A stretch of 64,000 nt of DNA from assembly GCA_003259005.1 (NCBI GenBank), contig QLII01000003.1:62001-126000 (forward strand), in the 5' to 3' direction. The translations under genes and the position numbers were made by a program. Source of the DNA: Spirosoma telluris (GTDB taxonomy: Bacteria; Bacteroidota; Bacteroidia; Cytophagales; Spirosomataceae). The notes below the pieces were generated by a model, which saw only the letters and a program-made list of their open reading frames with translations, had not been told where the DNA came from and ran no database searches. Below are positions 8,346 to 16,541 of the stretch, piece after piece; positions within the stretch are counted from its first letter, which is position 1; each line of letters opens with the position of its first letter.

Positions 8346-8707
8346 ACAAGTTTTAGGAGGTGTTATTACAAGTTCTAAGGGGTATTATATACTTCAAAAA
8401 ACAAGTTCTAAGGGGTGTTATTACAAGTTTTAAGATGGAGTATTACAAGTTTTAAGGTGGATGAAAATGAACTACAAGTTTTAAGGTGTACTATTACAAG
8501 TTTTAAGGTGGATAGTTTTGAAGGCTAAAAATGAGTAAAGAATGGGTGACCAACAGGAACAATAATCTATTTTCGTCCTCGATTTTTTGACTTTTATCCT
8601 CAAAAAAGATCTTTTAGGCACTAAAACTCTTCAAAATTCTTTCTCGAATTTTTAGAAAAACAAGTTTTAAGGTGGGTTCCATGCTACAATAACAAGTTCA
8701 ATGTGGA
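8346..8707 (+). repeat. Iteron array of the plasmid replication origin
   Basis: Nine direct repeats with consensus ACAAGTTTTAAGGTGG begin at 8346, 8368, 8401, 8423, 8445, 8474, 8496, 8660 and 8692. Most steps are 22 bases, with 29-33 bases in three places, so most sites lie on one face of the helix. A gap of about 150 bases splits the array into seven upstream and two promoter-proximal copies. Iterons just upstream of a Rep_3 initiator gene are the binding sites for that initiator. The two copies closest to rep could serve autorepression. Confidence 0.93.
8512..8659. other. AT-rich gap inside the iteron array, possible DNA unwinding element
   Basis: The stretch between iterons 7 and 8 has no repeat copy and is rich in A/T, including several T and A runs around 8580-8640. 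An unwinding region next to iterons is usual in such origins. I see no clear DnaA box. Confidence 0.35.
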
Positions 8708-8782
8708 GTGTCATTATTCACTTTAAAACAAAACTGCCCTATCCATTCTTGTAGTTTTATTCGCTTTTTTTAATCTTTGTTT

Positions 8783-9886
8783 ATGAAAGAAGAACCCGCA
8801 GCCCAACTCGCTCTTTTTGAACGACATACGACTAACTATCAGTCGAATGTTTTTACGCTTTCTCGGCAAGAATTCACCGAATTAGAGAAGCGGATTGTCA
8901 TACTATTGGTGAATCAACTTGGCAATATGGCAGCGAAAAGTAGAATTCAGCCTGATCGTAACCTTCTATTCAGCATTCCATACTCAGAATTAACTAAAAA
9001 TCACCACTCTCAAGTAACTGAAGCCGCTGAAGGGTTATCCAAAAAGCGTATTTCATATAAGGATGAAGCCAAAGGAGAATATATTTTCGTCACACCATTC
9101 CCATTTGTTAAGTCCCGGTATGAAAATGGCCGGCGATACATCGAAATTAAGGTTTTAGCAGATGTAGTTCCTCATTTTGCAGCACTTGGTAAGCGATTCA
9201 CTAAATATGAATTGGACATCATGTGGTCTCTTTCGTCGATCTACGCGATGAGGGTGTTCGAGATTGTGTCTATGCATTATCACATTCAGAAAAATAACTT
9301 TCGGTTTCAGGTTGATGAGTTACGCTATATTCTAAACTGTCCGGACACATATCGCTATAATGACTTTGTTAAATACGTTTTAGAAGTAACTCAGCGCGAA
9401 CTAAAACAAAAAGCTAACATTTTCCTAGATTGGCAACCGGCAGCCAAAATAGGAAAACGCGTAACGGAGCTTGAATTTTCAATTAAAACTGAGAAACAAC
9501 TTGCTAACGACAATGTAAAAGCAGACGAAACTTATTTAGCATCTCTTCCTCCGAATGAGCGGGTAATACTGGGCTACCAGGTTATGGCAAAGTACCAATT
9601 AAAGTCTTGGCAGAAAGATCATATCATAACTGACCCTAACTTACTTGACACACTTTTTCGGCTCCATTCCGAATTCGAGAATCAGCGTAGACCAGAGGTA
9701 AAGAACAAAAATAAATATCTGGCGAAATCCCTAGGGTTAGATAAGTTAAAAGAGCCCAAGAAATCATTAACTACGACCAGCTATGAGCCTCAGATAAGTT
9801 TTGTTCCTCCAGCTGCTGAGAAACGATTAGGAGGAGATGCGCATTCCATCAGTAGTCTCATTCCTCATATAATCTCAAAGAAGTAA
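8783..9886 (+). CDS. rep: Replication initiator protein, Rep_3 (RepB) family
   Basis: The 367-residue protein begins at ATG 8783; a TTG six bases upstream is a weaker alternative. Residues about 20-130 and 130-240 form the two winged-helix domains of Rep_3 initiators: LSRQEFTELEKRIVILLVNQ near the N-terminus, and a later part with IYAMRVFEIVSMHY and FQVDELRYILNCPDTY. These proteins bind iterons as monomers to open the origin and as dimers to repress or handcuff. The nine iterons directly upstream support this role. The C-terminal about 60 residues are basic and low in structure. Confidence 0.93.
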   Translation: MKEEPAAQLALFERHTTNYQSNVFTLSRQEFTELEKRIVILLVNQLGNMAAKSRIQPDRNLLFSIPYSELTKNHHSQVTEAAEGLSKKRISYKDEAKGEYIFVTPFPFVKSRYENGRRYIEIKVLADVVPHFAALGKRFTKYELDIMWSLSSIYAMRVFEIVSMHYHIQKNNFRFQVDELRYILNCPDTYRYNDFVKYVLEVTQRELKQKANIFLDWQPAAKIGKRVTELEFSIKTEKQLANDNVKADETYLASLPPNERVILGYQVMAKYQLKSWQKDHIITDPNLLDTLFRLHSEFENQRRPEVKNKNKYLAKSLGLDKLKEPKKSLTTTSYEPQISFVPPAAEKRLGGDAHSISSLIPHIISKK

Positions 9887-9893
9887 GCACTGC

Positions 9894-11449
9894 TCAGTTT
9901 GCTAACTTCTTGAAGATATAGACATCGTTATCGACAAAATCGGTTCCTTTCAATTCTAATGACTTTACAGCCCCATTTTCTAGGGTAAAGACAACAGGAA
10001 AGACTCCGAATCGGACATTTGAAAACGTAAGTCGAAAAGTCTGGTTATCCATATAATCGAGAGAAGCAACTAAGTTGGTATGATGCTCTAATCGCATTAC
10101 CAGCGTTTGTTTTCCAGATTTTGCCAATTCGCTGGTAATCGTAAGCTTACCGTATAATGGATTTTCGTAGATACCTGCGTATGCAGTTAACGAAGGAGTT
10201 ATCGACTCATTTTTGGCAACACGGGCCTCTAACTCCTTAATCTCTTTTTGATTCGCTTGATTTCGCGCTTGAGATCGTTGAAAATAGTATTGGTCCCGGT
10301 TAGTATAGGGTACATGCAAGAAGGAATCTAAAATTTGAAAGCGTAACGCTTCATGGAAATTATGATTATCCTGATTCGTCAATATTACGATAGCTAGATT
10401 TTCCTCTGGAACAATTGTAGTATTGCTTCGGTAGCCTCCACAAGCCCCAGCGTGAGAAAAGACAGCATGGTTTGCGTAATCGAATTTACCAAATCCTAAG
10501 CAGTAATATTGGAAACCTAGGGGGAACAGTTTCATGCGATCTGAGCTGATAATTGTGTTGGGCTCGCGAGTTCTTTCTATAACTGGCCAAGGTATGACCT
10601 GTTTGCCTCCTACTTTGCCGCTATCAAGCTGGGCGCTTACCCATAAAGCCATATCCCGGATGCAGGATACCATTCCAGTTGCAGGACCAAGATTATCTAA
10701 GTTGTCAAATGGTAGTGATGATAATTTCCCTTCCGCCGTACAACAAGTTGTATAAGGCCGGGCAATATTATCTCGATTTGCTATCCCTGCCGTTTGCATA
10801 AATGTTCTAGTCATACCTAGTGGTTTTAATAGGGATTGCGTAATAAAGTCTTCCCAACTATAACCTGTTACTTTCGGGATAATTTCTGACGCAACGACAT
10901 AACCTGCATTCGAATAACCAAAATCCTGCCGAAAAGGGAACGGAGGTTTTAAGTAACGCATTCGGCTTAGTAAATCACCCGACTTAAATCAGTATCCCAG
11001 AATAAGAAATCACCCTGGTAGTTCTTGGTACCTAACCGATGCGACAGTATATCACGAATTGTTACTAACTGGGACGTAAGTGTATCGTATAATGAGAATG
11101 TTGGCAAAAACTTTCGAACCTGATCATCAAGGGAAAGTTTTTTCTGCTGTTCAAGCAATGCCAAAGCGGTGCCCGTAAATTCTTTTGTGTTCGAAGCTAT
11201 CATGAAAAGAGTCGTCTCATCAACTGGGCTTTCCTTACCGATCTCTTTTACACCGTATCCTTTCGACAGGATTATCTTACCATCTTTGACTATCGCCACC
11301 GCTAAACCTGGAATTTTCCACTTAGCCATTCCTTGATTAATATATTGTTCCAGGCTATCACTTACAAACTTGGAAGTTCGACTCGTTTGAGCCAATAAGG
11401 GTAATTGGGTCAGTAACCAAAGCACAAAGAGCCACAGTGTTTTTTTCAT
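9894..11449 (-). CDS. Secreted serine hydrolase, class C beta-lactamase family, one frame break
   Basis: After a signal peptide (MKKTLWLFVLWLLTQLPLLA) the protein shows the serine beta-lactamase/esterase fold: the nucleophile motif SNTK (S-x-x-K) in FMIASNTKEF, the tyrosine motif YSN in DFGYSNAGYV, and HAGACGG at the place of the third motif. A C-terminal lipocalin-like domain follows (YAGIYENPLYGKLTI). The frame breaks at the GGG run 10978-10980: one added G joins DTDLSR to GDLLSRMRYL, giving about 518 residues. Relatives include penicillin-binding-like esterases and D-aminopeptidases; the substrate is unknown. It is convergent with rep and lies downstream of the outer-membrane protein gene, so the two may form an operon of unclear relation to the lanthipeptide genes. 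Confidence 0.85.
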
Positions 11450-11540
11450 CAGGACAAAACGCTTTATAGGGTATGGTTGTATTCAAGTCGACAAATTATT
11501 CTATTAAAAGTAAAGCTTAGTTGGGTTAAGTGAGAACTAA

Positions 11541-14015
11541 CTAATTCCGTTTTGTACCTAATCGCTCTTGTTCTGTTTCTGAACCAAACGAATGCTGTTC
11601 TACTGACTTTGCTTTTTTACTTCCAAACTGACAGGAATACGTCAACATGAATTGTTGTGATTCATATTTATGCTTAAACCCTATTGTTGTATTAAGATAA
11701 GAGCCGTGATTGTTTATTAATAAGGTATGAAAAATGTCTGTAGCTGCTAATTTAATTGTTGATTTGCTCCCTAATGGTCGCTGTAAACCCATGTCCACAA
11801 ACCAAATCGGATCATAAATCATATAACCGACAACAGCTAACCCTCGATAGGTACCGTTGAGATTTGCAGTCCAAGATTTCCACTTAAATGAATTATTAAC
11901 TCGGGCAGTAAATGTTGACTGCTTATTAAGGAAGGGTGAATCATTAAATGATGAGTAAAACTGCGCTTTTGCCCATGTCATCATTGTTTGAATTTGCCAT
12001 CCGTTCGAAACTTTAAGAGGTATGGATATGGTTGCAGCTAATCGCTTTTCCCAATCAAAATTTAAGTTATAATCCAATGTAGTTGGCGAAAGAGAGTCAA
12101 ATCGATACACCACCTCTGCAATTCGATTGCGACTGTGACTATAAACTACTACCAGGCTAGTCCGTTTCGGTAACGTATATGTACCCTGAACTGTATTTGT
12201 TACCTGTGGCACTAACCTTGGATTACCCGAATACAGTGTTAAAGGATCAAAGAATAAGTAGGCAGGATTTAATTGATCAAAACTAGGCCTGGTAATACGA
12301 CGATTTGCTGATAAACTGAACTGATGTTTGTTTGTAGAAGTAAACTGTACATTTAGCGATGGAAATAAATTGGTGTAGTCTCGAAATATAGCCGTCGTAT
12401 TGCCAGACAGGCCATTATACCTTGTATGCTCCAATCGTAATCCAGCCTGAAAGGACCAATGTGTGGAAGCAACAGCCCAATTACTATAGACAGCTATTGT
12501 CCGCTCTTGATATTGATAAGACTTCTCAAGTAAGGGAGTTAAAGCGGTAAAATAGGACGAATATGTACCGAGGGTAGGTGAATTATTCATGCGAATTCCG
12601 CTATACTTAACCCCTGATTCAAACTTCCCATTCCCAAACATCGTGGATTGATAATCCAGCTTGGCCGTATGTATGGCAACTTCATTTGGGTAATAAATCT
12701 TTAACGACTCGGGTAGTTTGACTATCGGAGCTAATTGCCAAAAGGTAGCTGACGATTCAGAACCTACCGTGTAACGGGCGGCATCCAAATCAACCGATAA
12801 CGTATTTTGCTCACGATTAAACTGCTTTCGAATATTTACGTTTAAGGCCAGATTGTTAATTCGTTGTTTTAACTGGGTCTCTGCATCTAGCTTCGTTAAG
12901 GTTGCCCCCTCTTGGTTCATTTGATACATTATTGAAGAGGATGGGCGATCTGTCTCGTTTGTATGCATTAACTGAACAACTGTACCTACTGCTAGTTGAC
13001 GGGCAACCTTTAAGTCCCAGGAAGTTCGTAGTAAATGTGACGAATTAGTAATACGATTAAATTCATCACTATGGGCAAAGCCAACCAAATTGCTATTGGC
13101 TGAAGTCAGTATCTGATCAGATCGCCAACTAAAATAAGTGGGCCGGTAGGTGGGCGCATATAGGAAGGACCCTTGCACATTGGCAGAACGCCAAGAAACG
13201 GTTGCCGATGCATTACCTTTTCCGTAGCGTCCGCTCCCACCTGCTACTGCAATTTCACCAATTATACCTTCTTTATTGATTCCTTTTGTATACAGTAAAA
13301 TGACTCCATTTGTACCGGCATCATAGTTTGCGGACGGGCTGGTTAATACCTCTATTCGTGAAACAATATTGGCTGGTAGGCTCTGTAAGTAGGTTATAAT
13401 CTGGTCAGGCGGCAAATAAAGTTGACGTCCGTTTTGATATAATATCACACCAGTTTTACCATCTACAGATATGGTCTTGCCAACTGCATCTGCCATTACT
13501 CTTGGTGACCGAGCTAAAGCGTCAAATGCCGTCCCTCCGCCAAATACAGGATTTGATTCAACATTAAGACGAACCCGATCTCCCAGAATTTCAAAAATTG
13601 GTCGTTTCTCTTTAATTACGACTTCCTGTAAGGTAGCCGAAACTGGTCTTAACACTAAATCAACCGAACGGGTTGACATCGTATCGGAAACGACTATTGG
13701 TTGGATTACAGATTTCCAACCTAGATAAGTAGCTTGGAGAAGATATGAGCCAATGGCAATATTTTTAAAGATATAACCACCTGTAGAATCGCTTCCTGTT
13801 GCCTTCGCTAAACTTGAGTCGGCATTGAGTAGCGTCACTACACCAGAAATGACAGGTGACCCCAAATCAAACTGTAACGTTCCTTGAAAGGTTATTGCTT
13901 TAGAACTCTGTTGAGATGTAGGTTGGGATTGACCAAGTCCTGTATATCCTAGAATCAGACAGGAAATCAGTGCATACCATCGGCTAAAGCAAAACGTTAG
14001 ATTTTTATTGTTCAT
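11541..14015 (-). CDS. Outer-membrane beta-barrel protein with carboxypeptidase-like N-domain (TonB-receptor-like)
   Basis: The start at ATG 14015 gives about 824 residues with a signal peptide (YALISCLILGYTGLGQ). A carboxypeptidase-regulatory-like domain follows (ITFQGTLQFDLGSPVISGVV, about 40-120), then a plug-like part with the TonB-receptor signature NIVSRIEVLTSPSANYDAGT, then a long barrel ending in a Bacteroidota outer-membrane style beta strand (FMLTYSCQFG). The family is the outer membrane beta-barrel group close to TonB receptors. Its start lies 6 bases from that of the histidine kinase on the other strand, so the two promoters must overlap the coding starts or the kinase must begin later. 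The substrate is unknown. Confidence 0.85.
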   Translation of the reverse strand: MNNKNLTFCFSRWYALISCLILGYTGLGQSQPTSQQSSKAITFQGTLQFDLGSPVISGVVTLLNADSSLAKATGSDSTGGYIFKNIAIGSYLLQATYLGWKSVIQPIVVSDTMSTRSVDLVLRPVSATLQEVVIKEKRPIFEILGDRVRLNVESNPVFGGGTAFDALARSPRVMADAVGKTISVDGKTGVILYQNGRQLYLPPDQIITYLQSLPANIVSRIEVLTSPSANYDAGTNGVILLYTKGINKEGIIGEIAVAGGSGRYGKGNASATVSWRSANVQGSFLYAPTYRPTYFSWRSDQILTSANSNLVGFAHSDEFNRITNSSHLLRTSWDLKVARQLAVGTVVQLMHTNETDRPSSSIMYQMNQEGATLTKLDAETQLKQRINNLALNVNIRKQFNREQNTLSVDLDAARYTVGSESSATFWQLAPIVKLPESLKIYYPNEVAIHTAKLDYQSTMFGNGKFESGVKYSGIRMNNSPTLGTYSSYFTALTPLLEKSYQYQERTIAVYSNWAVASTHWSFQAGLRLEHTRYNGLSGNTTAIFRDYTNLFPSLNVQFTSTNKHQFSLSANRRITRPSFDQLNPAYLFFDPLTLYSGNPRLVPQVTNTVQGTYTLPKRTSLVVVYSHSRNRIAEVVYRFDSLSPTTLDYNLNFDWEKRLAATISIPLKVSNGWQIQTMMTWAKAQFYSSFNDSPFLNKQSTFTARVNNSFKWKSWTANLNGTYRGLAVVGYMIYDPIWFVDMGLQRPLGSKSTIKLAATDIFHTLLINNHGSYLNTTIGFKHKYESQQFMLTYSCQFGSKKAKSVEQHSFGSETEQERLGTKRN

Positions 14016-14021
14016 CGTCTT

Positions 14022-15289
14022 ATGCTCGATCCAACAACTAAACAAGGTAAAGAACAGAATTGGTTTGTTGACCAATCCCTGGTTGAACTCCCCCTCGACC
14101 TGTTACCAAAACACGAATTTTTGAGCACGCGGTATTTTGGCTATGGAATAGCTATTCGGCTTATAATGCTTTTGATCGTGTTCTTCGGGTAGAGCCCACC
14201 CGCCCGCCTGATCCCGACCTTTTTAAATTAATGTTCACCACCCATGTCGGAACCACATTTATTCTGTTTTATATATATGGCTATTGGGTAGTTCCTTCCC
14301 TACTAAGTTCACTGGTCTACTACCGAGCAACTCGAATTCTGATTTGGCCCAAAATTGTCTATGTTGTTCTCGCCAGTCTATCGCTTTTTGTCATTTTCAA
14401 CATATATGACTACTATCTATTCACCTACGCGGTTGACCATTATCAACCGGTATCTGCTTACATTAAACGCTATTATGATCTTCTTCAACAAACGGGTCCA
14501 TATGGAATTGTCACAAATTATTCCTTGGTCACCTTTGTGTGGGCTTACAACCTTTCGTATGTCTTATTTCCAATTCTAATTCGCTGCATACGCGAAGCTA
14601 TTTCATGGGGTGTAGAGAGTGTTGTGCAAAGGGAACAAAATCGAACCCTGATTCAAAATCAACTCCATCTACTTAAATTTCAAATCAACCCTCATTTTCT
14701 CTTTAATGTTTTCAATAACATACTTGCGCTTATTCAACGAACCAATCGGGAGGCTGCCGATCTTTTACGGCGACTTTCTAACATGATGCATTATACCCTC
14801 TATGACACCGACAAGAATTTTGTGCCATTAGCGGGTGAATTGAAATTTTTAGAGAATTATATCGAGATTGAGAAGAGTAGGCATTTCAATCCGGAAAAAA
14901 TAACATTTACTGTTTCAGGTGACCCGGAATCATTCTCGACTCCTCCCTTACTGTTAATTACCTTTATTGAGAATGCCTTTAAACATGGGCTCAATAATTC
15001 ATCTGGTGACGCCTGGGTATCCATTGATTTACAAATAGATTCCAATCGAAGGCAATTATTAGCAAAACTGCGCAATTCGTTTACAAAAACGACTAATACA
15101 TCGATAAATACGGGGGGAGGAGTAGGACTTGCTAATGCACGTCAGCGGTTGAATCTACTTTTCCCATCTAACCAGTATTCGTTGACTGTACAGGAACACT
15201 CGAATGTCTATGAAGTTATGTTAAAAATACCCCTTCATTTCGTTGAAAATAATCCCCATGACCATGCCTATCAGTTGTCTAATTATTGA
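14022..15289 (+). CDS. LytS-type sensor histidine kinase, one frame break
   Basis: The kinase part is clear: membrane segments in the first half, then FQINPHFLFNVFNNI with the phospho-acceptor His (about residue 225), and an ATPase domain with NAFKHG and GGGVGLANARQRL. This is the His_kinase/LytS family that pairs with LytTR regulators. The frame starting at ATG 14022 (first membrane segment GIAIRLIMLLIVFFG) stops at 14190, but one G added to the GGG at 14187-14189 joins it to VEPTRPPDPDLFKLM and the rest. So the gene likely starts at 14022, giving 422 residues. It overlaps the regulator gene by about 30 bases, so they are translationally coupled. Confidence 0.85.
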
Positions 15290-16019
15290 TGATGAACCGC
15301 TAGCCCAGGAATTATTATCGGACTATGTTGAACGAATTTCCTATTTACACCTTCTTGGAAAAGCTCAAAACAGTGATCAGGCATTACAGTTGTGTAAACA
15401 AACTAATCCTGATTTGTTGTTACTGGACATTCGCATGCCGGGTCTGAGTGGTTTTGAATTTTTGGATTTACTTACACCTCCCCTCCCATTTGTAGTTGTT
15501 ACTACAGCATACCGTGAGTATGCATTGAAAGGATACGAACACAACGTCGTTGATTTCCTAGAAAAACCCATCTTTTTTGACCGGTTTCAAAAAGCCATTC
15601 AACGTGTTGAAGAACGTCTTGGGAATTCGCGTCGCGGTAGCCAAAGTCTTGCAGAGGAGGATGAGATCGTCAATTTAACAGCAAAGTTATTGTCTGTACG
15701 TGCCGGTCGAGATACCATTAACATTCCTTTAGATTCTATAACTTTCGTCGAAGCACTTGATAACTACGTAAAAATTTTCACCTTAGAAGTAGGCAACAAA
15801 CCCATCCTGTCTAAAATGACTGTAACTCAGTTAGAAAACAGGTTGCCATCTGATGCCTTTATCCGAATAAATAGGAAATACATCATTCGGATCGACCAGG
15901 CAAAAAAAATTACCCCCCATTCCATTCAATTATTCAGTGGTGAGGAACTACCGATTGGTGTAACATACCGTGATGCGGTTCGTCAAACACTGCTTCATGC
16001 CGATGTTTCAGGAGGATAA
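15258..16019 (+). CDS. LytTR-family response regulator
   Basis: A receiver domain occupies about residues 1-120, with acidic residues IIDDEP, the phospho-acceptor Asp in LLLLDIRMPG and the Lys in FLEKPI. A LytTR DNA-binding domain follows (about 150-250) with ITFVEALDNYVKIF and IRINRKYIIRIDQAKKI. ATG 15258 or 15264 is the likely start. The gene overlaps the kinase and lies 325 bases upstream of the putative lanthipeptide precursor. LytTR proteins bind pairs of direct repeats about 21 bases apart; such a pair is present at 16068-16100. Confidence 0.92.
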   Translation: MTMPISCLIIDDEPLAQELLSDYVERISYLHLLGKAQNSDQALQLCKQTNPDLLLLDIRMPGLSGFEFLDLLTPPLPFVVVTTAYREYALKGYEHNVVDFLEKPIFFDRFQKAIQRVEERLGNSRRGSQSLAEEDEIVNLTAKLLSVRAGRDTINIPLDSITFVEALDNYVKIFTLEVGNKPILSKMTVTQLENRLPSDAFIRINRKYIIRIDQAKKITPHSIQLFSGEELPIGVTYRDAVRQTLLHADVSGG

Positions 16020-16067
16020 CAAGCAAAGATTCCATGAACACCACAATCGTTATAACGTTTTGAATTC

Positions 16068-16100
16068 ATTCACCAACTAATTCGGGGGATTCACCAACTA
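16068..16100 (+). promoter_or_regulatory. Direct-repeat pair, candidate LytTR binding site
   Basis: ATTCACCAACTA occurs twice without mismatch, at 16068-16079 and 16089-16100, a period of 21 bases or two helical turns. LytTR regulators such as AgrA and ComE bind two about 9-bp direct repeats separated by about 12 bases. The site lies between the LytTR regulator gene and the lanA-like gene. Confidence 0.6.
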
Positions 16101-16299
16101 TTCGTGTTGATCAATAATTTCATCGGCATCTTGCCAATAAAACGCCAATGAATCCGATCTCTAGAAAAAAATGCTTTAAACTGCACAAGCGCCGAATCAA
16201 GGATCGTCAGATTTCGTCACCAGGAAACCGCTCAAAAATTAAATCTGGTACTACGATTGATATGACAATCTACATGTAACCTGTTTTTATTATCAACAC

Positions 16300-16321
16300 C
16301 CTTCCACAAACTTGTGGAAGG
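16300..16321 (+). promoter_or_regulatory. Perfect inverted repeat just upstream of the lanA-like gene
   Basis: CCTTCCACAA (16300-16309), AC, TTGTGGAAGG (16312-16321). It ends 22 bases before the ATG at 16344. It may act as an operator or as a leader hairpin; there is no T tract, so it is not an intrinsic terminator. Confidence 0.6.
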
Positions 16322-16343
16322 ATCATTTAAACTCATTTCAGTT

Positions 16344-16475
16344 ATGAATACTTTAAATCGTTTTAAGCTAGTACCCAAAAAAACAATAAAGTCACGGATA
16401 GAACTTAAAACTGGTGCCGCACATGGCCGCACTTCCTGCGGTGGATCTGGCGGAACAATTGTTTCGACAACGTAG
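16344..16475 (+). CDS. Putative class I lanthipeptide precursor (LanA-like), 43 residues
   Basis: The peptide reads MNTLNRFKLVPKKTIKSRIE, then LKTGAAHGRTSCGGSGGTIV and STT. The first half is basic with the hydrophobic/Lys spacing (FKLxPKKTI) seen in leaders of Bacteroidota class I lanthipeptides. The second half is rich in Ser, Thr and Gly with a single Cys, as expected for a modified core. The gene lies 66 bases upstream of the lanB gene on the same strand with nothing between but a hairpin. Position and composition are strong; the family call is by eye, and the leader/core border (perhaps near TGAA) is a guess. Only one thioether ring could form with one Cys. A short random frame is the alternative. 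Confidence 0.65.
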   Translation: MNTLNRFKLVPKKTIKSRIELKTGAAHGRTSCGGSGGTIVSTT

Positions 16476-16492
16476 GGATTTGTACAAAAGCT

Positions 16493-16530
16493 ACCCGGCA
16501 ATAGGCGAAGTTTATCGTCTTTTGCCGGGT
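16493..16530 (+). promoter_or_regulatory. Hairpin between lanA-like gene and lanB
   Basis: ACCCGGCAA (16493-16501) and TTGCCGGGT (16522-16530) pair as a 9-bp stem with a 20-base loop, ending 11 bases before the lanB ATG. It has no T tract. Stem-loops at this place often make precursor mRNA more abundant than modification-enzyme mRNA, by partial termination or RNA processing; that is inference here. Confidence 0.6.
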
Positions 16531-16541
16531 CAATCATAAGT

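Noticed and set aside
16232..16537. Minus-strand frame over the lanA region
   Set aside because: It is the complement of the lanA-like gene and the hairpin; composition and position do not support a gene.
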